DNA from: Gloeocapsa sp. DLM2.Bin57
GTDB lineage: Bacteria > Cyanobacteriota > Cyanobacteriia > Cyanobacteriales > Gloeocapsaceae
Direction: 5' to 3'
Length of the DNA stretch: 36,334 nucleotides
NCBI GenBank assembly: GCA_007693955.1
Contig: RECR01000111.1
Coordinates: forward strand, 1-36,334
Below the pieces are notes generated by a model. That model saw only the letters and a program-made list of their open reading frames with translations. It was not told the origin of the DNA and searched no databases. Positions 8,930 through 15,221 of this stretch are shown one piece after another. How positions within the stretch are numbered: the stretch's first letter is position 1; each line of letters starts with the position of its first letter. The translations under genes and the position numbers were made by a program.

Positions 8930-9521
8930 TAGTTATCCCATTGTCGAAACATTTCACTCTCTCCAAGGTGAGGGTTATTGGAGTGGTGTCAACGCTTTTT
9001 TTATTCGTTTAGCAGGATGTGATGTACATTGTCCTTGGTGCGATCAAAAAGAGTCCTGGAGTCAACACAATCACCCCCATTTATCCTGTCAACTCCTAAC
9101 CCAACAAGTAGCCGAAACTAAGCCGAAAATTGTGATTATCACTGGTGGTGAACCACTGATGCACAATCTCGAACCTTTAACCACCGAATTAGCTAGGATA
9201 GGAATACCCATTCATTTAGAAACTTCTGGTGCTTATCCTTTAACTGGTAACTTTGATTGGATAACCTTCTCTCCTAAACCTTATAAACTTCCCCATCAGA
9301 GTATTTATCCGGAGGTTAAAGAACTTAAAGTAGTAATTGCTACCCCAGAAGACTTAGAATGGGCTCAATTACAATCCGAAAAAGTCCCCCCCACCGCTAT
9401 TAAATATCTTCAACCCGAATGGCAAAGTAAAAAAAGCTTTAAAATCGTTTATAACTACGTCCTCAAAAACCCTCAATGGCGAGTTAGTTTACAAACCCAC
9501 AAGTATATTGGGGTGAGATGA
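8922..9521 (+). CDS. queE: 7-carboxy-7-deazaguanine synthase QueE (radical SAM)
   Basis: QueE converts 6-carboxy-5,6,7,8-tetrahydropterin to 7-carboxy-7-deazaguanine, the step before QueC in the preQ0/queuosine pathway. The 199-residue product has the conserved start F-H-S-L-Q-G-E-G, then the cluster motif C33-x3-C37-x2-C40 (A-G-C-D-V-H-C-P-W-C-D), the SAM-binding I-I-T-G-G-E-P-L and L-E-T-S-G-A-Y. It ends in R-V-S-L-Q-T-H-K-Y-I-G-V-R, as complete family members do. The ATG overlaps the end of the nnr gene by 8 nt. The pathway partner queC is in the same window at 26649-27368 on the other strand. Confidence 0.95.
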   Translation: MINSYPIVETFHSLQGEGYWSGVNAFFIRLAGCDVHCPWCDQKESWSQHNHPHLSCQLLTQQVAETKPKIVIITGGEPLMHNLEPLTTELARIGIPIHLETSGAYPLTGNFDWITFSPKPYKLPHQSIYPEVKELKVVIATPEDLEWAQLQSEKVPPTAIKYLQPEWQSKKSFKIVYNYVLKNPQWRVSLQTHKYIGVR

Positions 9522-9841
9522 TCAGGATATAGAAGTACTTCGCGGTGTTGGACATTTTCAAGTTATGAAACCGAGTACTAATCTACTTTTGCATGAATGT
9601 ATGAACGCAAAATGGCCTTGCACCTAGTGCTATATATCCGATTTATACTAAATCCGGTTTTCACTCACCCCTTTTTAAAATTTAGCAAAAATGGCTTGAA
9701 AACCTCTTGCCTTACCTCACAAATAAGTATGTTTTCAGAACAGGATCTGGTATTATCTTAGCATTAAGAGCGGAGAGTGCGATCGCAGTAACTCGTATCA
9801 AAAGCTACACTTTCTTCCCAGTCTCGGAGTTCTCGAGTTCC
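9522..9841. other. gene-poor stretch with a possible gene remnant and short repeats
   Basis: No convincing gene is present. From about 9522 to 9628 a plus-strand frame reads like a protein end (E-V-L-R-G-V-G-H-F-Q-V-M-K-P). It begins right after an in-frame stop, so it may be a decayed fragment, perhaps of a hydrolase. A near-perfect hairpin lies at 9637-9656. The right end (about 9805-9863) holds CTCGGAGTTCTCGAGTTCC-like and CCCTATTCCC repeat DNA that continues into the 3' end of the PAP2 gene. Confidence 0.5.
9637..9656. repeat. short palindromic element
   Basis: GATTTA (9640-9645) and TAAATC (9649-9654) form a hairpin around TAC; flanking CC and CGG residues extend it with one missing base. 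AT-rich palindromes of this look are common in cyanobacterial intergenic DNA. No T tract follows, so it is a poor terminator. Confidence 0.5.
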
Positions 9842-10501
9842 CTATTCCCTAGCGCTACGCGCTATATACTTTGGATCAGATATCTTTAAAAAGATAAGTG
9901 AGATAGTAAATAAGATATAACCTAGACAATAACCAGCTAGAATATCTGTTACCCAGTGCACCCGAAGATAAACAGAAGATATTCCCATCATCAATAAGAG
10001 AAATGTTGTGAAAAGATAGAGATAAATTCGTAACTTAGGAAATTGGACAGAGATGATATAAGCTAACAGAAAATATAATAAAATATTGCCCGTAGCGTGA
10101 CCACTAGGAAAACTTCTACCATCTACATCAACTAATCTTCCTAAAGGGCGACGACGAAAAAAAAACGGTTTGATGATTAAATCTATTAACAATAAAACCC
10201 CTAAAGAAGATATCGCTACGACTTTAGCTTCTAACCATTTACGTTTCCAGGCGCAAATAATTAAAGTTACTAAAACCACTGTTCCCGATACTTCAGCATT
10301 ACCAAGAAAATAAAAAAATCTAGCTAAATAAATAAAGTTTTTGGGTAAAACTTCTGGTAGTTCATCGATAAATTTATTATCAAATTCATCTAAACCTTGA
10401 TTTAAAACTTGTGCACCTAACCAGATAAAACAAATGAAGCAAAATAAGGAAAGATAGAGACTTTTTTTTAAATCTGAATCAAATATTTTTTGAATTTTCA
10501 T
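9842..10501 (-). CDS. PAP2-superfamily membrane phosphatase
   Basis: The 219-residue product is a multi-spanning membrane protein with about five or six hydrophobic helices and all three PAP2 motifs: K111-x6-R118-P119, P-S-G-H (H135) and R180-x-H182-x3-D186. These form the vanadium-haloperoxidase-type phosphatase site facing the periplasm. Substrates in the family include phosphatidic acid, undecaprenyl pyrophosphate and sugar or lipid phosphates. Its position directly downstream of two glycosyltransferases (1-nt gap) suggests a role in recycling a lipid carrier for surface glycans, which is inference. The last nine residues (from K-Y-I-A-R-S) are encoded by palindromic repeat DNA at 9842-9868, so the original C-terminus was probably altered. 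Confidence 0.9.
   Translation of the reverse strand: MKIQKIFDSDLKKSLYLSLFCFICFIWLGAQVLNQGLDEFDNKFIDELPEVLPKNFIYLARFFYFLGNAEVSGTVVLVTLIICAWKRKWLEAKVVAISSLGVLLLIDLIIKPFFFRRRPLGRLVDVDGRSFPSGHATGNILLYFLLAYIISVQFPKLRIYLYLFTTFLLLMMGISSVYLRVHWVTDILAGYCLGYILFTISLIFLKISDPKYIARSARE
9851..9863. repeat. small palindrome AGCGC-TAC-GCGCT
   Basis: A 5-bp perfect stem with a TAC loop lies next to CCCTATTCCC repeat sequence and inside the 3' coding end of the PAP2 gene. Its style resembles the hairpin found inside pgsA at 21027-21039. Confidence 0.6.
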
Positions 10502-10502
10502 G

Positions 10503-11378
10503 TTATTTTAAACTTAAATATTTAGTAATATTCCACCATTGTTTAGGAAAACTTTCACCGAGATAACGATAATGTTTCCAGATATGCCAATAAGGACAAC
10601 CTGGTTTAATTGCTATACCCGCCCAATGTAAATATCTCAGTCTTTTCTCTTGGTCATAAAGTATATAGTCTTTATTAACAAAATGGGTAGAACCAGCCCA
10701 GCTTCCTGGTTCTTTTGGGTTATTTTTAGTTAAATTAATTTTCTTTTTAGTACTTTTTAAAATAACATAATTGAGAATAGGTTGGTCTGTAGTTTTACTA
10801 GAAAAATCAAAATATTCGGGATGTTGTGCACATTCTTCTAGTAATTGATACAGTTCATCTTCGCTAAATAATCCTTGTTGAGAAGCCCAAAAACCACTAT
10901 TAAAAACATCCCTTAATTCTGTTGAATTAAAAATGTTTTGTTCTTCTACTAAAGGAGAGAAAATATCTTGCAATCTTTTACTTTTATGATGATAGTCACA
11001 ACAGAGGAAGTTGTATTCTGTTAAATAATCTAATATTGTCGATAAAGGCTGAAAGACAACAATATCTGTATCTATATAAATAAATTCTTCTAAAGGTCCA
11101 AACCATTGCACAAATTTGCGCATTTTATTGGGTAAGTTAAGAAAATCTGCTGGGAAAATTGTAGCGACTTGAGTAGTAAATGTCTCAATTAATTGTAAAT
11201 CAGGGAAAAGTTCTACTCGGTGTTTAGTTTGTAAAGTCTTGGCTACTTGTTGATATTCTTGATTAAAGGGAATTAAAATAATCGGCAAATCAGGATCATA
11301 GAGACGAATACTATTAACTAGAGTAATAGCTTGTTCAACAACGCGATCGTTAGCAACTATATAAATACCTCTAGTCAT
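10503..11378 (-). CDS. Npun_R2821/Npun_R2823-type glycosyltransferase-like protein (copy 2)
   Basis: The 291-residue product begins with R-G-I-Y-I-V-A-N-D-R-V and has a nucleotide-sugar-type N-terminal Rossmann region followed by a D-x-D motif (D103-x-D105 in Y-I-D-T-D-I-V-V-F), the hallmark of metal-dependent GT-A glycosyltransferases such as family 8. Later conserved stretches include N-S-G-F-W-A-S, D-Q-P-I-L-N-Y and H-W-A-G. It is paralogous to the next upstream gene, with the same opening, D-x-D, D-Q-x-I-L-N-Y and histidine motifs. No signal peptide is visible. Sugar donor and acceptor are unknown. The start lies 6 nt after the upstream paralogue and the stop 1 nt before the PAP2 gene, so the three form one operon. 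Confidence 0.8.
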   Translation of the reverse strand: MTRGIYIVANDRVVEQAITLVNSIRLYDPDLPIILIPFNQEYQQVAKTLQTKHRVELFPDLQLIETFTTQVATIFPADFLNLPNKMRKFVQWFGPLEEFIYIDTDIVVFQPLSTILDYLTEYNFLCCDYHHKSKRLQDIFSPLVEEQNIFNSTELRDVFNSGFWASQQGLFSEDELYQLLEECAQHPEYFDFSSKTTDQPILNYVILKSTKKKINLTKNNPKEPGSWAGSTHFVNKDYILYDQEKRLRYLHWAGIAIKPGCPYWHIWKHYRYLGESFPKQWWNITKYLSLK

Positions 11379-11384
11379 ATTTAA

Positions 11385-12374
11385 TTATAATCCAATTTTT
11401 CTAGAGATTCTTTGCCATAAATTGGGGGGTTGATTATAGGGTTTTGCTTTTCCCTGGAATTTAGGTTTATTTTCTGGTTCATAAAGATAACGATAGCTTA
11501 AAAAGATCTCCCGATAAGGAAAATCGAGATTTTCACCTCGACAAACCCTAGTAAATAATTGGGAAGGTACGCCAATATAGTGTAAATAAGTTAAGGGATG
11601 ACCGTGATCATAGAGTAACATATCTTTTTGGACAAAATGAGAAGAAGTCACAGAATTACCGGTTTTTACTTGGGTGGGTAGATTAAGAGCGAGATTATAA
11701 ATAGAGTAATTGGACTTCATCATTAAATAATTAAGTATAGTCTGATCTGGTGCCATGGGGTAGAGAATTTCTATATCTCCTGCTTGTAATTGGTTAAATA
11801 GCCATTCTCGTTGGGATGGAGGGAATAAATTTCCTTTAGAAGCGTAAAAACCAGAACAAAAAATCTCTTTTTTAAGACGATTGCTAGCAAAGATAGAAGT
11901 TAAACGAGGAGAATCTACCTGATAAACGTGAGAAGGATCTTTATATTGGAAATCGTAAACTATACAATTATGTTGCTCAAGAAGGGCAAAAATGCTATCA
12001 ACGGGAGAGAGAAGTAGGGTATCTGCATCCATGTAGAGAAAAGACGAGAAAGGACCATCAAAAGCGTAATAGCGGTGATGAGTGCCCAAGCGATGGTATC
12101 CTGTGCTACCTGCTTGTAACCAGCGTTGACGAGCATTAGGGTGAATATCCCAGATAGCTTTAATATAATTATCCCATTCTGCCATGACTAGGGCATCACT
12201 ATATAGCTGTACTTGGGGACGTTTAGCTATGACAGTACTAATTGCTGTAATCTGATCATCGTAGGGATAGACGCAAATAGGGAAATCTTTGCCCATGGTT
12301 GCTTCAATACTGTTAAGTAAGGCGATGAGTTGATCATAGACGCGATCGTTAGCCAGAGTGCAAATTCCTTTCAT
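11385..12374 (-). CDS. Npun_R2821/Npun_R2823-type glycosyltransferase-like protein (copy 1)
   Basis: The 329-residue product opens with K-G-I-C-T-L-A-N-D-R-V and contains a GT-A-type D-x-D motif (D116-x-D118 in L-Y-M-D-A-D-T-L-L-L). It also has C-S-G-F-Y-A-S, D-Q-T-I-L-N-Y and L-H-Y-I-G blocks that it shares with its neighbour at 10503-11378. It is about 40 residues longer, with an insertion before the D-x-D motif (W-L-Q-A-G-S-T-G-Y-H-R-L-G) and a Pro/Lys-rich tail. It is likely a cytoplasmic sugar transferase of unknown donor. It is the first gene of the three-gene set; the chlP hairpin lies just upstream (12391-12417), separating it from chlP. Confidence 0.8.
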   Translation of the reverse strand: MKGICTLANDRVYDQLIALLNSIEATMGKDFPICVYPYDDQITAISTVIAKRPQVQLYSDALVMAEWDNYIKAIWDIHPNARQRWLQAGSTGYHRLGTHHRYYAFDGPFSSFLYMDADTLLLSPVDSIFALLEQHNCIVYDFQYKDPSHVYQVDSPRLTSIFASNRLKKEIFCSGFYASKGNLFPPSQREWLFNQLQAGDIEILYPMAPDQTILNYLMMKSNYSIYNLALNLPTQVKTGNSVTSSHFVQKDMLLYDHGHPLTYLHYIGVPSQLFTRVCRGENLDFPYREIFLSYRYLYEPENKPKFQGKAKPYNQPPNLWQRISRKIGL

Positions 12375-12390
12375 TTTTTCCCAATAATAG

Positions 12391-12417
12391 CCCCCACTAA
12401 GATTAGCTTAGCGGGGG
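12391..12417 (-). terminator. hairpin downstream of chlP
   Basis: An 11-bp stem (12391-12401 with 12407-12417, one G-U pair) has a 5-nt loop and lies 23 nt past the chlP stop. The U-run after it on the minus strand is poor (CTATTATT), so termination may be partial. It may instead protect the chlP mRNA end. Confidence 0.6.
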
Positions 12418-12440
12418 TAAAAATAGCTAAGATGATGAGA

Positions 12441-13661
12441 TTAAGGAGCTAAAGCATGACCACGTAAGAGAGAGCCAATGGTTTTAGCGGTAATTTTCAT
12501 CTGAGTTAGAGGGTTAGCCGGAACTACAGTTTTATAGAGATAGCTATCAAAAGTGAGTTTTTGAACATCTTTATCTGAGCACATTTCTACAAAAGCTTCG
12601 CGAGTAGCGTCAGTGCGATAGAACACTCTTTGGAGGAGATCTAAAACTAGGTAGGTCATACCATATCTTTTATCCCAACGTTTGAGATAAAGTTTGAGAT
12701 CATCTTCGGTAGGAAGACGTTGACCATTTTGAGTGGTTTCTACGATAGTTTCAGCACACATACGAGCAGATTTAGCGGCGAAGTAGATACCTTCTCCAGA
12801 GGATTTGGTAACTGTTCCTGCTGCGTCTCCAACCAGAGCTACACGTCCTACTACACGACGAGGACGGGGATGCTCAGGGATGGGATGGGCTTCTACTTTG
12901 ATAATTTGACCACCCACTAGTTTATGGGCTGCACGAGCGCGAATCCCGGCTTGTAAGTCTTTGATCATACTTTTATTGACTTTCATTGTACCTGTTCCCA
13001 CAGCGACGTGGTCGTATTTGGGGAAAATCCAGGCGTAGAAGTCAGGAGAAACGTCTGTTCCTACGTACATTTCGGCTAAGTCTTCATAGTAAGCCATCAT
13101 GTTTTCAGGAAGACGGATTCTTTCTTGGAAGGCGATCGCGTAGTTGTAGTCTCCGGCGTCGATCGCTTTTGCCACTCTGGAGTTAGCACCATCTGCACCG
13201 ATAATTACATCAGCTTTGAGGGTTTTCATGATCCCTTGGGCTTCCCCAAAGGAGTGATCAGCATAGTGGATTGTATAGGGGTCTGTGTTGTTACTTGGTA
13301 TATCGATTTGATACACTGTACCGTTGATTAGATTTGCTCCCAAAGAAGCGGCGCGATTTCTTAAGAAACCATCTAAGACTTCACGGCGACACATCCCAAT
13401 ATATTCGTCATCATTGATGAGATTGATGTCCACCTCTACGTTAGAAGGTGAGATCATCTTCATTTTTCTGACTTTGCGATCCACGATTTCTGGTGGTAAA
13501 TCGAATTCACTCACCATACATAGAGGAATAGCTCCTCCGCAGGGTTTCGCGTTGTCTAGTTTTCTCTCAAATAAATAAGTTTCTATGCCTGCTTTTACTA
13601 AAGTTTCTGCGGCGGATGAACCCGCAGGACCTGAGCCAATAACAGCAACCCTAATTGCCAA
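12441..13661 (-). CDS. chlP: geranylgeranyl reductase ChlP
   Basis: ChlP reduces the geranylgeranyl chain to phytyl for chlorophyll a, tocopherol and phylloquinone synthesis, acting at the thylakoid membrane with NADPH and FAD. I chose the TTG at 13661 as start. It gives 406 residues, the usual family length, with the FAD-binding G-S-G-P-A-G-S-S-A-A-E at the N-terminus. An AGGAGA Shine-Dalgarno sequence lies 6 nt upstream, and an extended -10 promoter motif about 40 nt upstream. An in-frame ATG at 13772 would add 37 residues not seen in the family. Other markers are the N-A-K-P-C-G-G-A-I-P motif, V-G-D-A-A-G near 300 and C-terminal R-V-F-Y-R-T-D. No truncation is visible. It is monocistronic by layout. 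Confidence 0.95.
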   Translation of the reverse strand: MAIRVAVIGSGPAGSSAAETLVKAGIETYLFERKLDNAKPCGGAIPLCMVSEFDLPPEIVDRKVRKMKMISPSNVEVDINLINDDEYIGMCRREVLDGFLRNRAASLGANLINGTVYQIDIPSNNTDPYTIHYADHSFGEAQGIMKTLKADVIIGADGANSRVAKAIDAGDYNYAIAFQERIRLPENMMAYYEDLAEMYVGTDVSPDFYAWIFPKYDHVAVGTGTMKVNKSMIKDLQAGIRARAAHKLVGGQIIKVEAHPIPEHPRPRRVVGRVALVGDAAGTVTKSSGEGIYFAAKSARMCAETIVETTQNGQRLPTEDDLKLYLKRWDKRYGMTYLVLDLLQRVFYRTDATREAFVEMCSDKDVQKLTFDSYLYKTVVPANPLTQMKITAKTIGSLLRGHALAP

Positions 13662-13698
13662 GGTATTTCTCCTCTTGATAATTGACGCTACGGATCGA

Positions 13699-13707
13699 AT
13701 CATAACA
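13699..13707 (-). promoter_or_regulatory. candidate extended -10 promoter of chlP
   Basis: The minus strand reads TGTTATGAT, a TGn extended -10 element, placing the transcript start near 13692 and giving a short leader of about 30 nt before the TTG start at 13661. It lies downstream of the alternative ATG at 13772, which would be untranscribed from this promoter. Confidence 0.45.
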
Positions 13708-13870
13708 CGGACTTCTACTAGAGCATGAATGTTAGGGCAATAATTTGCAACAGAGCTTAATATTTTCTTCATAAATCTTTACATTTGCTGAAATAGCAAG
13801 GGGCGATCGCTCCTGATCTGCCCAGATCTTGCACCAGCATATAACGCTACTTGACCCAGACATTGTCTCA

Positions 13871-13916
13871 CCTCCGCCGGAATTTAATTGTCAAAAACCT
13901 ACCCGGGCGGTGGAGG
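13871..13916. repeat. imperfect GC-rich inverted repeat
   Basis: CCTCCGCCGG (13871-13880) faces CCGGGCGGTGGAGG (13903-13916) across a 22-nt AT-rich loop. It lies between chlP and the LptF/G gene, 15 nt past the LptF/G stop on the minus strand. Without a T tract it is a weak terminator candidate; it may be a dispersed repeat. Confidence 0.4.
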
Positions 13917-13930
13917 ATACAAGTTGTTGT

Positions 13931-15061
13931 TTAATTACTTTTGATAAGGATAAATATACCGATAATTAAACCTAAAATATTAGGCAACCAACCAGCAATA
14001 AAAGGTGAAACAACGCCAACCAAGCCTAATGCTCCAATTAAAAAACCCAACAAATAGTATAAAAAAACAATGAGAACAGTAATCCCTAAACTTGTGCCTC
14101 TAGCCAAATGTTGAGGACGAATACCTAAAGCTGAACCAATTAAACCAAATACTAAACAAATAAAAGGAAAAGCCATTTTTTGTTGAGTACGAACTTGAAA
14201 CATTAAAATTCTTTTTTCGTCTCCACTATGAGCAATAATTCTTAAATAATCTAGAGACTGAGCTATATTCATTTGAAAAGGATCACGACTTTTTTGAACT
14301 AATTCTAGAGGTGCTGAAGATAAAGACATTTTATAATTATCAAAATTCACAAAATTATTAGTCACATAATCATAATTTAATTGATAAATACCACCATCAA
14401 TAAATATCCATATCTTTTCTTGTTCATTCCAAAAAGCTTGCTGAGCATAAATTATTTGGTTTAATTGTTGTTGATGCCAAATTAAAATAGTCACATCCTG
14501 CATAAATTCCCCATCAAATGCTTGAGCATAGAATAAACTTGTTATGCTTTGTTTTTGATTAATATCTTCATATTGAGGGTAAAAAATATCTTGTTCTTGA
14601 GTAAATTTTTTTTCTTCAGGTATAAAAGTTTCGATAATTTGTGCAGCTTGATAATTAGCTGAAGGTACTACTAACTCATTAAAAATCAGAGTCACCAAAG
14701 CAATGATGAGACTAAAAATGATAGCTGGCGCTACAAGACGATAAATACTAATCCCACAACTACGCCAAGCGATCAACTCGCTGTCACTACTAAAACGTCC
14801 ATAACTAACCAAAGTAGCTAGTAACAGAGAAATGGGTAAAGCATAAGCGACAAACTCAGGAATTTTCCAAAGTAAGACTTGAAAAGCTAGATGTAATGGT
14901 AAATCAAATTCAACAACTTTATGACTTAAATCTGATAGAGTTCCAATTGCTACACCCAAAGATGCTAATATACCTAGACCAAATAGGAAAATTAAGCTTA
15001 TTTCAGTAACAATGTAGCGATCTAACAGGGAATAACCCTTTAAAACTCGGTATTTTCTCAC
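13931..15061 (-). CDS. LptF/LptG family permease
   Basis: The 376-residue membrane protein has the LptF/G (YjgP/YjgQ) layout: two or three N-terminal helices (about 15-35, 60-80, 100-125), a large periplasmic beta-jellyroll-type domain (about 130-270) and three C-terminal helices (about 290-375). The start L-L-D-R-Y-I-V-T-E and the segment G-R-F-S-S-D-S-E-L-I-A-W-R-S-C-G-I-S are diagnostic. Proteins of this family form the inner-membrane part of the lipopolysaccharide transporter with LptB; cyanobacteria often carry one F/G-like gene rather than two. It is divergent from the polysaccharide operon (160 nt between starts), so both may serve outer-envelope glycan export. Whether it works alone as a homodimer is inference. 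Confidence 0.9.
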   Translation of the reverse strand: MRKYRVLKGYSLLDRYIVTEISLIFLFGLGILASLGVAIGTLSDLSHKVVEFDLPLHLAFQVLLWKIPEFVAYALPISLLLATLVSYGRFSSDSELIAWRSCGISIYRLVAPAIIFSLIIALVTLIFNELVVPSANYQAAQIIETFIPEEKKFTQEQDIFYPQYEDINQKQSITSLFYAQAFDGEFMQDVTILIWHQQQLNQIIYAQQAFWNEQEKIWIFIDGGIYQLNYDYVTNNFVNFDNYKMSLSSAPLELVQKSRDPFQMNIAQSLDYLRIIAHSGDEKRILMFQVRTQQKMAFPFICLVFGLIGSALGIRPQHLARGTSLGITVLIVFLYYLLGFLIGALGLVGVVSPFIAGWLPNILGLIIGIFILIKSN

Positions 15062-15221
15062 TTTAAAGGCAATATTGCTATGTGCGAATCTAGTCTGACA
15101 TAATCAACCCAAACAGAGCAACTAAATTTGTTAATATGGCACTTAAAGCAAATCAAGGCATTAAAAGTCTTAAACTGTTGTGATAGGATCGGATAACTTT
15201 AAGAGATTATAGATAAAACTT

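Noticed and set aside
9707-9889. A 60-codon plus-strand open frame after queE
   Set aside because: It is translated from repeat and palindrome DNA and runs into the 3' end of the PAP2 gene on the other strand; no family resemblance.
12720-13578. Four open frames of 66-84 codons on the plus strand inside chlP
   Set aside because: They lie antisense to a strongly conserved gene, have no protein-like motifs and have no ribosome-binding sites I could support.
13662-13772. N-terminal extension of ChlP to the ATG at 13772
   Set aside because: The extra 37 residues precede the conserved FAD motif, lie upstream of the promoter-like motif, and the TTG at 13661 has a better ribosome-binding site.
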